A DNA stretch of 64,000 nucleotides from Ficedula albicollis (Eukaryota > Chordata > Aves > Passeriformes > Muscicapidae), in assembly GCF_000247815.1 (NCBI RefSeq), contig NC_021676.1, positions 581,181 to 645,180 on the forward strand, read 5' to 3'. Of the stretch, positions 52,925-64,000 are shown in pieces. The notes below the pieces were generated by a model, which saw only the letters and a list, made by a program, of their open reading frames with translations, did no database searches and was not told the origin of the DNA. Position 1 is the stretch's first letter. Each line of letters starts with the position of its first letter. The translations under genes and the position numbers were made by a program.

Positions 52925-53720
52925 GGAGATGGTGCAGAACCCAGGGAGATGGTGCAGAACAAACACAGGGAGATCATGTAGAACAAACACAAGGAGATGA
53001 TGGACAACCCAAGGAGATGGTGCAGAACAAACACAGGGAGATCATGTAGAACAAACACAAGGAGATGATGGACAACCCAAGGAGATGGTGCAGAACAAAC
53101 ACAGGGAGATCATGTAGAACAAACACAAGGAGATGATGGACAACCCAAGGAGATGGTGCAGAACAAACACAGGGAGATCATGTAGAACAAACACAAGGAG
53201 ATGATGGACAACCCAAGGAGATGGTGCAGAACAAACACAGGGAGATCATGTAGAACAAACACAAGGAGATGATGGACAACCCAAGGAGATGGTGCAGAAC
53301 AAACACAGGGAGATCATGTAGAACAAACACAAGGAGATGATGGACAACCCAAGGAGATGGTGCAGAACAAACACAGGGAGATCATGTAGAACAAACACAA
53401 GGAGATGATGGACAACCCAAGGAGATGGTGCAGAACAAACACAGGGAGATCATGTAGAACAAACACAAGGAGATGATGGACAACCCAAGGAGATGGTGCA
53501 GAACAAACACAGGGAGATGGTGCAGAACCCAAGGAGATGATGTACAACCCAGGGAGATGATGTAGAACCCAGGGAGATGATGTAGAACCCAAGGGGATGA
53601 TGCAGAACACAAGGGGATGATGCAGAACAAACACAGGGAGATGGTGCAGAACCCAAGGAGATGATGTAGATGTAGAACACAGGGAGATCGTGCAGAACGC
53701 AAGGGGATGATGTAAAACAG
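52925..53720. repeat. 68-bp minisatellite made of about 22-bp GGAGATGRTG monomers
   Basis: TGGACAACCC recurs at 53001, 53069 and so on (68 bases). Each unit has three related monomers: GGAGATGGTGCAGAACAAAC, GGAGATCATGTAGAACAAAC and GGAGATGATGGACAACCC. The right third (53,500-53,720) becomes irregular with GAACCCAAGGGGATGATG monomers. Confidence 0.95.
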
Positions 53721-55731
53721 TGAAGAATGTGTTTTTGGAAGAATTGTCCCTTTGTGCCAGTTCAGTGACACCCCAGCCCAGCAGCCCGCTGCCCAGGGCA
53801 CGGCTGCAGCTCCGTCCCACCTCTGTTTTCTCCTGAGCAGAGGCACAGGCAGGACACAAACCCTGCCTGCAGCCCCAGCAGCAGCCAGGGGCACTGCTGG
53901 CCAAAGCAGCCCTTCCTGCCCATTGGGCACTGCTTTGGCTGAGTCTCTATCTCCCGTTCTCTGTGCTTCCCACCTTGCCACAGAGCCTCTCCCCAGCCCA
54001 GACCCTCCCCACACACAGCACAGCTCGGGTATTCTCCACCAGCTGCCACCTCAGCAGGGCACAGCTCATCTCTGCACTCCCCAGTCACTGCCTGGTCCAC
54101 CCCAGCACCACAGCAGCAACCATGAGCTCATCCTATCTCCAAACCCAGCTACAACGAATTACTGAACTACTGAAAGAAAATCAAATAAAAGTTGTACAGC
54201 GAGATTTCTTGCTGGCCCTTCAGGCTGCACTCTGTCTTACATTACACAAGCCATAAAATATTTAAAGTGACCATGTCTACACAATTACACGTAATTCAGC
54301 AGAGAGGAACACACTGCTCAGCGATATAAATCCTGCTGGCATTTGTGTCTGTGCAGGACTAATACTAAACATAATTACACACTTCTGTTTCCTCCTGAGA
54401 GGAACCCTCAGCTGCCATCTCTGCCCAAAGAGTGCAAGGTGCCAAGCAAGGAGCCATCACCACTCTGCCCATGCCTCAGCACCCTAACCCTAACCCTGTG
54501 CCCTCCCTCTTGGCTCAAAGACCTCAAAGCAATTTACCAAAGAGAGAAAAAAATTATTAACTTTCCTCATAACAGATTAAATAAAGAGCAAGTGAAACCC
54601 ATTGTCCTGTAGACCAGAGCTGTGTGCTCTGGATTTTTCTGCATCTCTGCCCTGCCTTTTAGCTGCCTGTTGTTTTAAATAACCTCAGGGGTTCTGGTTT
54701 ATGATGTCTAAAGGAGGTATTTTCTGTCCTGTTCAGGTTCTTTCACATTTAAGGCTATCATCAGTCATATTGATTTTTCATGGACTAACTAGACTGAGGA
54801 AAGGAACAATGTGTTATTCCTCACACACAGTTTTTCCAAAGGGTTTCTTTGCTCAGGGCATGGTGTGGGGGAGGCTGTGCTGCACTTGCTGCTGAGCAAT
54901 GCAAACGCCTGCTGCAGTCCCACACACATCCTTTGCAGGATGCAGGAAATGCAGGTGCTGCAGTGCTCCAGCCCCTCAGAGCAAAGCAGAGCAGGAAAGA
55001 AAAGCTGAGCAGACACATTTGATATCCAGCGTGGGCCATGCAGCACCACAACCTGCCTGAGCCCCAGGCAAGGGCAGCTTTGGCAGACACCATCTGTGAC
55101 AATCCCAGATTTTTTTTTTTTCCCCAGTAAAATTCCAGACAGAAGCACAGTATTAGAAATTCCTTGATCTAGAGCATGAAACTGTCTCAAAGACACGACA
55201 CAGGGCAGGAGGAAAGGAGGAACCACGGAATCATTTCATTCAATCAGCTCAGCACCACTCCAGTGCCTGGCAGAGAATGGCACAAGAGGCAATGGGTGCA
55301 GGGCATGTGCTGCTCCAGCTCTGCACTGGGCTGACAGAAGGGTGGGGGGCAAGGCAAAACCTTCCCAGCCTGTGGAGTTTGCCCTTTTACCGAAACTGGG
55401 AGCGTACTTATGGAATAAAGTTTCACTTCAAGCCCTGTCACATACTGTGCTACTCAGGAAGTGTCAGAAGTGCAGCAGCAAAACCAAAATTAATTCAAAC
55501 CATCTTGTGAACCATTTGCCTGGAGCACTGGGACGCAGGAGCAATGACACCTCTGGGAGCCAAGCACGAGCAGAGTGCTCATGCCTCTCTCTGGAGCCCA
55601 TCTCCCACCTGCAGTATTTGGGGAAGGAGCTGGCACACCTAACACAGACCCAGACTGACAGAATCTGTGCTCCCGTGTTTTCATCCCTTCCCTCTCACCA
55701 GAGCCAGCCAATTCTCTAATGCTGTTCCTCT
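53721..55731. other. Unique DNA with a short telomere-like motif
   Basis: About 2 kb. Positions 54481-54498 read ACCCTAACCCTAACCCTG, under three vertebrate telomere units. A 44-codon ATG-initiated open frame lies at 54122-54256. No recognised gene. Confidence 0.5.
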
Positions 55732-55742
55732 CCCAGCCACAA

Positions 55743-55776
<34 letters not shown>
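55743..55776 (+). repeat. Poly-G homopolymer, 34 nt, between 12-bp direct repeats
   Basis: CCCAGCCACAAG occurs at 55732-55743 and again at 55779-55790, on either side of G34. This is a small version of the arrangement around the 819-nt tract. Confidence 0.95.
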
Positions 55777-55780
<4 letters not shown>

Positions 55781-55790
55781 CAGCCACAAG

Positions 55791-56401
55791 AGGAGGGACC
55801 CCCTCCTCTATTCTGCTGTTTTCTTGGTTTTATTTTGCCATCCGTTATGCACAGTTCAAAAAGGAACATAATTAAAAATTTACTCTTCAGAACCAAGTTT
55901 TTATCTTTTTCCCCACAGATCCAGTGGAGAGAAGAGGAGAGAGGGAAGATGAACATAAAAAAAAATAGAAAAAGAAAAAAAAATACTTCCTGCCACATAA
56001 ATAATGAAAAAGATGCTCAAAGACTGAAATTTTCACATGCAGCTTTTGAAGTTATTTTTTACTTCTTTATATTTTGTTGCATGCTCTACCTGCTGGCTTT
56101 TCCCCCTTAGGTAGCTTGACAAGTTCCCTTAAAAAAAAAAAAATGTTTTTAAAGGCAATCCAAGAAGTTTTCACTGATCTTGTCCAAATAAAAGAAGATT
56201 CTTTTCCTTGAGTATGCAAACTGCAATCCTTGGAACAAAAGGCACTTGGCCACACGATGCCAAACCATCCCTGGGCTGAGAGCTCACACAATGAGGGCTC
56301 CATCCACAGGAACACCAGTGCAACTGGGAGGAAAAACGGAATTTATACTGAAACCAGCCTGCTGCTTTGGCCAGGCACAGCACAGGGGAATCCTGGGGTC
56401 A
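55791..56401. other. Unique AT-rich DNA
   Basis: About 610 bases with several A-rich runs (55,957-55,983; 56,130-56,143). No gene recognised. Confidence 0.5.
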
Positions 56402-56472
56402 GGAGGGGGATGTTTGGTTTTGGGGGAGGGGGATGTTTTTGGGGGAGGGGATGTTTTGGAGGAGGGGATGAT
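56402..56472 (+). repeat. G-rich GGGGGAGGGGATGTTTT repeat, about 4 copies
   Basis: Units of about 17-22 bases (AGGAGGGGGATGTTTGG, GGGGGAGGGGGATGTTTTT and similar). The G runs are close enough for G-quadruplex formation on the plus strand. Confidence 0.88.
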
Positions 56473-56721
56473 TTCTGTGCTGTCTCCCAGTGCCCGGCTG
56501 TGGGCACGGAGGTGACAAAGTCTGTGCCACCAGCAGGCAGCTCTGCCAGCCGAGGAGCGGAGCAAACCTCCCAGAGCTCAGCTCATTTCCCCAGAGCCCT
56601 TTCAGGACAAAACCACTCGGGTGTGATCTCCGTGGGCACGGCCAGCACCAGCAGCCAGAGGGTGAGGTCACCCCTGCCCAGCTCACCTTGGCTCAGGTGT
56701 GCCTTGGCCTTGCACTGCTCT

Positions 56722-56985
56722 CCTGGTAACCCCCTGCACGCTGCTGTGCTCACAGGAACATCACACTGGTGCCTCTGCACACAGGGACCCCAAAAACCAC
56801 CCACTGCCCCTCTGGTAACCCCCTGCAGGCTGCTGTGCTCACAGGAACATCACACTGGTGCCTCTGCACACAGGGACCCCAAAAACCACCCACTGTCCCT
56901 CTGGTAACCCCCTGCAGGCTGCCGTGCTCACAGGAACATCACACTGGTGCCTCTGCACACAGGGACACCTCAAAGGAGAAGGCAC
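56722..56985. repeat. 89-bp minisatellite, 3 copies
   Basis: TGGTAACCCCCTGCA recurs at 56724, 56813 and 56902. Copies differ at a few sites (GCACGCTGCTG, GCAGGCTGCTG, GCAGGCTGCCG). Confidence 0.93.
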
Positions 56986-57249
56986 TGCCACCACTGCTGC
57001 CCCTGCCCTGCTGCCCCTGCCCTCACACCTCTCCTGCTGGCTTTGTCCTGCTCCACCTCCTGGGGAAAACCCAGAGAACCAGTTGCACTGACCTCCAAAT
57101 CCCCTGTTACTCTCTCTTGAACTAACTCCAGATTAATCGTGTCACACAGCCCCAGGGGTGCTCAGCAGCCCTTCATCACCAGCAGCCCACAGCAGCATCC
57201 CTGAGCAGCACAGGGAGCGAAGCTGGGTTTGCTGCTGTGGCCCAGCTGA

Positions 57250-57443
57250 CAGCTCCCCACATCTCTGACAGGAGCTCTGCTCCCAGAGAAGCTCCCCACA
57301 ATTCTGACAGAGTCCTCTTCCAGAGAAGCTCCCCACATTTTTTACAGGGAGCTCTGCTCCCACAGCAGCTCCCCACATCTCTCACAGGCAGTTCTGTCCC
57401 AGCCCTGCTCCCCACATCTCCCACAGGCAGTTCTGTCCACACA
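57250..57443. repeat. AGCTCCCCACATCTCTGACAGG repeat, about 5 diverged copies
   Basis: CTCCCCACA followed by TCTCTGACAGG, ATTCTGACAG, TTTTTTACAGG, TCTCTCACAGG and TCTCCCACAGG at roughly 35-55 base spacing, an old degenerate minisatellite. Several copies end in pyrimidine-ACAG/G, acceptor-like. Confidence 0.85.
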
Positions 57444-57699
57444 GCTGAGTGTAGGGCGAGGAAGGAGCTGTTTGGGAGCTGTTTTTCAGGAGGATGAGAA
57501 CGCTCTGCGCTGCACTGGGATTTCAGTGATTCAGAAGGAGCCGGGTCCCCTAGTTACGAGGAGGATGCAAATGTCACTAATTCAGTTCTTGTTCTGTTCG
57601 TTCCATTTTCTGTTTCATCCTTTTCCACCATCTACCCATCCTTCCAGCCCATCCGTGCTGCCTCACCTGTGACTGTGTACTGTATGTCTTCTAGGATGC

Positions 57700-58075
57700 A
57701 GATTTGGTGCAAACGAGCGCGGTAGGAAAGCTCCCGCTCGGGGGGAATTTGACTTGTTTGGCTTTAGACTGGAATGAATTAATGCCTCAGCTTCTGCCTC
57801 CTGGCATATCTGGGGGGAGGGTGGCACCGAGCCAGGAGCAGCAGCTGTGGTGCCCGCTGGGGAAGCCGGGCAGGGAGGTGTGCGCCGGGAGCACCGGCGC
57901 GGCCGCTGCCGGTGCCGAGCCGTGCCGGCCACATGCTTCGGTCTCCAGGTCTGGGAGGCAGAGTCCTGGCACACCGGGGAAGTGTCCCTGTGCTCCAGAT
58001 GGCCCCAGTGCCGGGGCCGTGGTGAGCAAACACTGGGAGCTGCCTCTGGCTCTGCCAGGCGAGGCTTAGCCGTGT
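57700..58075. promoter_or_regulatory. CpG-rich segment, candidate promoter/CpG island
   Basis: About 25 CpG dinucleotides in roughly 370 bases, concentrated at 57880-57950 (for example ACCGGCGCGGCCGCTGCCGG), in a window that is otherwise CpG-poor. An acceptor-like TGTATGTCTTCTAG lies just upstream at about 57680-57694. There is no TATA box. No initiation site or exon can be assigned, and the strand is unknown. Confidence 0.4.
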
Positions 58076-59792
58076 GAGGAATGGGCACCGTGGGGGTGCA
58101 GAGGGGTGAAATCCCTGCAGGTGCTGTGGTCTCAGAATGTTTTGGCAGTCTGGGTTTGCTCCCAGTGGTCTGGTTTTGTGCCTTGCTTTCGTTGCTGCAA
58201 AAAAAGGCACCAAAGCTGGATGTGAATCTCTGTGGGCAAAGCCTTTGGGGCAAGGCTGCTTCCTGTCTGTGCTCTTCCAGTTCTGGTGTTGTCCCTCAGG
58301 ACACGGTCAGTGGTCAAACCTGATGTGTAGGGGCCAGAAAAATGCAGCTGGAGATTGCCACAAACTCATTCCACTGCTCAGCAGTGATTAAACAGGCAAG
58401 AGGAGCTTCTCCTCTCTGGCACCCAGGGGCTTGGTGGATTCCTGCCCAAGTCCAGGCAGCCAAACCTCCACCCAGGGCTGATCCTCCTTGACTTTTGTGG
58501 GAGCACAGCATAAAGTAGGGATGCTGCAAGGCACTGTTGGATCTGGAGGGCAGCAATTCCAAAAACCGGATCACCACGCTGTTTTGGTGGACACTCAAGA
58601 GAAGGTGACTCAGGGCTGTACAAAGCCCCAATTCCCTGGGGTTCACTGGAATTTTAAGTGCTTTGCTGCAATCCTGTTGCGAGAGAGGGCTGCTGTGAGG
58701 TGGAGAAGTTGGTGGAACACTCTGAACCCCCCCTGGCAGCGGGCAGAGCCTGAGTGTCTGGATTCCCAGCTGCCAGCATCTCCTCCTTCCCTGGGCGCTG
58801 CTTCCCAACGATGAGTTGGCAATTAGGGTTGAGATTTCACAGCCTCACGGTTTTGCAGACACACTGCAGAAATCCCCAGCAATGCTTCCCTGTAGCAGCC
58901 ACAACTGTGAGGGCAGAAATCTTTTTTCAGTCTGTGCCTGACACCACAGCATCTCTGCAAAACGCCTTCCACGCTTCTGGGACACATGGGAACAAGCTTT
59001 TCCTTCCCTTCACGCACCAGATATAGCAGCACCACAGACATGCTACACACACAGCACCTCCTCATCCCACAGGGTCTAAAGCACAGATCTGAGAATGAAT
59101 TCTATCACCAGTCACTGACTCCTGATCTCTACTCTCTCAGTAAATCCTACAAGTAACAAGCAGTATTGTAACACAGTCTCTGGCAGCACCATCATTCAAT
59201 CCTCCCTCCACATCTCTGCCATTATCATGATGGAAGCTTGGAGCTCAGTTTATCTCTGGATGTGTGAAAGGCTGCACAGGGAAGGATTAGCACACATTTG
59301 AAATGTAACAGGAAATGCAATTTCGACTTGCAGGTCTGTGTCTGCTGCCTTTCTTTCTCTCCACAAGAATAATGAGCATCATCCAGAGGCACATTTTAGT
59401 TCAGCTCGTTCCCGTGCCAGATCTCCCAAGTCTCATGTGCACCCTCAGAGAGCAAGAGATCAAGTCCTACCCTAAAAGCTCGATCCTATTCGCCCTTGAA
59501 CATCCTTCCCAGCCCTGATGAGAACACACAACTGGGGGAACAAGGACCTGCTGATTCTCTGACACACATCACTGCAGTGAGTGCTTCACTGAGCTCTGCC
59601 CAGCTCTCCAAACGGGTTCTCACCTGAGAAACCTCAGAGAGCTCTGAGCTCCACCTGGGCAGGTTCAGCTTGGAGCCCCAGGCTGGGGCAGAGCTCCCTG
59701 CTCCAACCAGGGCACAGGAAACAAAAACCTGTGCTGGAAGGGACAAGGAGGTGGCACAGACACCGAGGGGCACAAGGACCTGCTGGGCTGGA
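58076..59792. other. Non-repetitive DNA, no gene recognised
   Basis: About 1.7 kb following the CpG-rich segment. No coding exon with recognisable content on either strand. Confidence 0.5.
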
Positions 59793-62530
59793 TCACTGAG
59801 CTCAGGACAGGGCTCAGAGCACCCAGCTCCATCACTGAGCTCAGCACAGGGCTCAGAGCACCCAGCTCCATCACTGAGCTCAGCACAGGGCTCTGTACAG
59901 CACCCAGCTCCATCACTGAGCTCAGCACAGGGCTCTGTACAGCACCCAGCTCCATCACTGAGCTCAGCACAGGGCTCTGTACAGCACCCAGCTCCATCAC
60001 TGAGCTCAGCACAGGGCTCTGTACAGCACCCAGCTCCATCACTGAGCTCAGCACAGGGCTCTGTACAGCACCCAGCTCCATCACTGAGCTCAGCACAGGG
60101 CTCTGTACAGCACCCAGCTCCATCACTGAGCTCAGCACAGGGCTCTGTACAGCACCCAGCTCCATCACTGAGCTCAGCACAGGGCTCTGTACAGCACCCA
60201 GCTCCATCACTGAGCTCAGCACAGGGCTCTGTACAGCACCCAGCTCCATCACTGAGCTCAGCACAGGGCTCTGTACAGCACCCAGCTCCATCACTGAGCT
60301 CAGCACAGGGCTCTGTACAGCACCCAGCTCCATCACTGAGCTCAGCACAGGGCTCTGTACAGCACCCAGCTCCATCACTGAGCTCAGCACAGGGCTCTGT
60401 ACAGCACCCAGCTCCATCACTGAGCTCAGCACAGGGCTCTGTACAGCACCCAGCTCCATCACTGAGCTCAGCACAGGGCTCTGTACAGCACCCAGCTCCA
60501 TCACTGAGCTCAGCACAGGGCTCTGTACAGCACCCAGCTCCATCACTGAGCTCAGCACAGGGCTCTGTACAGCACCCAGCTCCATCACTGAGCTCAGCAC
60601 AGGGCTCTGTACAGCACCCAGCTCCATCACTGAGCTCAGCACAGGGCTCTGTACAGCACCCAGCTCCATCACTGAGCTCAGCACAGGGCTCTGTACAGCA
60701 CCCAGCTCCATCACTGAGCTCAGCACAGGGCTCTGTACAGCACCCAGCTCCATCACTGAGCTCAGCACAGGGCTCTGTACAGCACCCAGCTCCATCACTG
60801 AGCTCAGGAGAGGGATCTGTACAGCACCCAGCTCCATCACTGAGCTCAGCACAGGGCTCTGTACAGCACCCAGCTCCATCACTGAGCTCAGCACAGGGCT
60901 CTGTACAGCACCCAGCTCCATCACTGAGCTCAGCACAGGGCTCTGTACAGCACCCAGCTCCATCACTGAGCTCAGCACAGGGCTCTGTACAGCACCCAGC
61001 TCCATCACTGAGCTCAGCACAGGGCTCTGTACAGCACCCAGCTCCATCACTGAGCTCAGCACAGGGCTCTGTACAGCACCCAGCTCCATCACTGAGCTCA
61101 GCACAGGGCTCTGTACAGCACCCAGCTCCATCACTGAGCTCAGCACAGGGCTCTGTACAGCACCCAGCTCCATCACTGAGCTCAGCACAGGGCTCTGTAC
61201 AGCACCCAGCTCCATCACTGAGCTCAGCACAGGGCTCTGTACAGCACCCAGCTCCATCACTGAGCTCAGCACAGGGCTCTGTACAGCACCCAGCTCCATC
61301 ACTGAGCTCAGCACAGGGCTCTGTACAGCACCCAGCTCCATCACTGAGCTCAGCACAGGGCTCTGTACAGCACCCAGCTCCATCACTGAGCTCAGCACAG
61401 GGCTCTGTACAGCACCCAGCTCCATCACTGAGCTCAGCACAGGGCTCTGTACAGCACCCAGCTCCATCACTGAGCTCAGCACAGGGCTCTGTACAGCACC
61501 CAGCTCCATCACTGAGCTCAGCACAGGGCTCTGTACAGCACCCAGCTCCATCACTGAGCTCAGCACAGGGCTCTGTACAGCACCCAGCTCCATCACTGAG
61601 CTCAGCACAGGGCTCTGTACAGCACCCAGCTCCATCACTGAGCTCAGCACAGGGCTCTGTACAGCACCCAGCTCCATCACTGAGCTCAGCACAGGGCTCT
61701 GTACAGCACCCAGCTCCATCACTGAGCTCAGCACAGGGCTCTGTACAGCACCCAGCTCCATCACTGAGCTCAGCACAGGGCTCTGTACAGCACCCAGCTC
61801 CATCACTGAGCTCAGCACAGGGCTCTGTACAGCACCCAGCTCCATCACTGAGCTCAGCACAGGGCTCTGTACAGCACCCAGCTCCATCACTGAGCTCAGC
61901 ACAGGGCTCTGTACAGCACCCAGCTCCATCACTGAGCTCAGCACAGGGCTCTGTACAGCACCCAGCTCCATCACTGAGCTCAGCACAGGGCTCTGTACAG
62001 CACCCAGCTCCATCACTGAGCTCAGCACAGGGCTCTGTACAGCACCCAGCTCCATCACTGAGCTCAGCACAGGGCTCTGTACAGCACCCAGCTCCATCAC
62101 TGAGCTCAGCACAGGGCTCTGTACAGCACCCAGCTCCATCACTGAGCTCAGCACAGGGCTCTGTACAGCACCCAGCTCCATCACTGAGCTCAGCACAGGG
62201 CTCTGTACAGCACCCAGCTCCATCACTGAGCTCAGCACAGGGCTCTGTACAGCACCCAGCTCCATCACTGAGCTCAGCACAGGGCTCTGTACAGCACCCA
62301 GCTCCATCACTGAGCTCAGCACAGGGCTCTGTACAGCACCCAGCTCCATCACTGAGCTCAGCACAGGGCTCTGTACAGCACCCAGCTCCATCACTGAGCT
62401 CAGCACAGGGCTCTGTACAGCACCCAGCTCCATCACTGAGCTCAGCACAGGGCTCTGTACAGCACCCAGCTCCATCACTGAGCTCAGCACAGGGCTCTGT
62501 ACAGCACCCAGCTCCATCACTGAGCTCAGG
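59793..62530. repeat. 42-bp minisatellite, about 65 copies
   Basis: CTCTGTACAGCACCCAGCTC recurs every 42 bases from 59891 to 62495 (63 units), preceded by two shorter units with GGCTCAGAGCACCC. Apart from one variant unit near 60806-60817 (CAGGAGAGGGATCTG) the copies look identical. Each unit carries two 8-base palindromes, TGAGCTCA and CTGTACAG. The stop-free 14-codon period yields open frames of about 970-1,030 codons in three frames on both strands, with no sign of real coding. Confidence 0.97.
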
Positions 62531-64000
62531 ACACTGCTCTCGAACTGCAATCCCACTGCTGCTGAGAGCAAAATCCTGCCCAGGCACTAAAGGAAAGGCT
62601 TTTATTTGGTTAATACACTAACAGGAAATGCCTTCCTTATTTGTGATTTTACAATGTTAATCCTGCAAGAATAGCTGGACTAGAGCTATTTATCATCTGG
62701 CACTCTAGACTTTGTTTCCATAGAAGGAAATTAAAAAGGCCAGGAAGGTTCAGCCAATTTGTCTTTTAATACTCTTTATTGGTTCATTAATGATTAATTC
62801 TTCTTAACACTCTGCCCTAGATCCTAAATTCACAATGGCTCAATTTAGATGAAAGATTTCAAATCCCCATCTCTCCTCCCTCTTCTCCTGTTTCCTGAGC
62901 CTATGAAAAAAAAAAACAAATAACAAAAACAAAGCCAAACCCAAACCCAAACCCATGGCACTGCTCAGCACACTGCTGTCACACAAAGTCATCCTGGACA
63001 GAAAACCCTCCCTGGAAGCTGAAGTGGTGCAAAAGGTGAACCAAGCAAAGAGCACAAGCAAAGGCAGGCCTGAGGGGCCACAAACAGTGAAGGACCCTCT
63101 CAGTAATGGCAATATCTGCCACCATCACCAGGAGTGGCTTCTGCCCAGCACTGCAGCACTCAGCTGTGCTCAGTTCCTGAATCCCTCCTCTGCAAGGAAC
63201 ATGCATTTATTGCTTCAGCAACTCACTGAGAACAGAAATGCTATTGCTCCACAAACAGAAATCAAAGAAACACCATCTGATCAGAACACTTGAATATCTC
63301 CTTGGATTTCAGACAGCCTCAGCCCTGCCCACAGTGGGCTCTGCAAGTTCCAGGAGAATTCAGAGCACTGCATTTGTCCCTGCCCTGTCCTAGGTGCTGG
63401 AACACACACAGGAGTATTCTGTGCTGAATTTCCTCCAGGATTTCAGTTCAGCCTTCAGTGTTTCCTGGAGCTGCAAAAGACTCAGACGAGCAGTGGAGGT
63501 GTCTCAGATCCCATTCCCACCACAACTATCAGGACAACAATTCTGCATCTCACTCCTGGTTAGGTAAGGCAGCAATGAAATAACACCTTGGCAGTGTGCT
63601 CTGAGATCTCTGCAGGAATTAATGATGCCATTTCTGTCCAGTGCTTTTAATAATCTGCTTGTAGGCTGCTCCTTGCTGTGGCAGTTCAAACACACATTTA
63701 CCTCAAGGAACACTTGACAGGACTGCAGCTCTCCCATTCCTCTCAAATGAAGAGGAACGTGCAAACACGAGCATTTCCACACAAAGCAATTAACCCAGGT
63801 GATGCATGCACCTGAACCACAGCAGCTTCCTTTCTCACTTAAAAGGAAGAGAAAAAAAATAAAAACCACAATGAAAAACAACAACATCTAAAATAACCAC
63901 TACAAAGCACCTCAGCTCCCTGGACAGAAGAGTGTTTTTGGCCTAAGGACACTGGCAGCACCATCCTGCAGCTCCCCCAGAAATCTGAAAGCTCAGGCAC
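62531..64000. other. Unique DNA to the window end
   Basis: About 1.5 kb. Three AAACCC units at 62936-62954. An ATG-initiated 112-codon frame at 62955-63293 has no recognisable domain and a frame of 90 codons opposite it. No gene called. Confidence 0.5.

Noticed and set aside
54481..54498. Interstitial telomere array
   Set aside because: Fewer than three CCCTAA units; too short to mean anything.
57663..58253. 196-codon minus-strand open frame across the CpG-rich segment
   Set aside because: CpG-rich DNA is stop-poor; the translation is Pro/Ser/Arg-rich without domains.
59486..62621. Open frames of about 970-1,030 codons on both strands across the 42-bp array
   Set aside because: They are open in several frames at once, purely periodic, and end as soon as the array ends; no exon structure or non-repeat domain.
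62955..63293. 112-codon ATG open frame
   Set aside because: No recognisable domain, weak start context (C at -3), an overlapping open frame on the other strand; insufficient support.

Overview
The window looks like vertebrate, most likely avian, nuclear DNA. Two old repeats point to a bird. One is a short antisense CR1 LINE 3' tail near 18.53 kb (the TTGGAAGGGACCT core). The other is a degraded stretch near 35.2 kb resembling a common avian endogenous-retrovirus LTR. The dense, C-rich, highly homogeneous minisatellites fit a GC-rich bird microchromosome or subtelomeric segment, but that placement is inference. I found no protein-coding gene, rRNA, tRNA or CRISPR array that I can support. The long open frames all run through stop-free tandem repeats and are open in several frames at once.

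The window is unusually repetitive. By eye, about 27 kb of the 64 kb (roughly 43%) is tandem repeat, simple repeat or tandem duplication. From left to right the main arrays are: 50-bp (1.09-1.46 kb), 54-bp (1.67-2.51), 69-bp (5.09-5.99), a 316-bp duplication leading into a 63-bp array (6.01-8.26), a ~10-bp GGTCACTCA array (15.69-15.97), a C-rich ~18-bp array split by 1,457 G (16.37-18.05), (TATAAA)n (19.21-19.68), (GGGAAA)n of about 4.6 kb (20.9-25.5), 45-bp (26.67-27.84), a 723-bp duplication (27.85-29.30), 43/46-bp split by 676 G (29.30-31.15), a G-rich array split by 748 G (35.33-36.30), a 27/81-bp higher-order array (36.47-36.89), 83-bp (38.93-39.62), an isolated G819 tract (41.65-42.47), a TGACCCCAAACCCAGG array split by 734 G (48.25-50.34), 68-bp (52.93-53.72), and a 42-bp array of about 65 copies (59.79-62.53).

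Six pure G homopolymers total about 4.5 kb. All are G on the plus strand, and most sit exactly inside tandem arrays or between direct repeats. Either they are a sequencing or assembly artefact or they are an extraordinary class of homopolymer expansion; I lean towards artefact. The one ambiguous base (20,792) marks a second suspicious junction, where an 85-bp block from the 18.0-kb array reappears against the GGGAAA array.

The DNA between arrays is single-copy-looking and non-coding as far as I can tell. It holds one CpG-rich segment (about 57.70-58.08 kb) that could be a promoter, one 49-bp-arm AT-rich inverted repeat (45.38-45.56), and one weak 44-codon ORF (54.12). No set of genes works together here. 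The interest is in repeat birth, homogenisation and possible cis-regulatory motif arrays.
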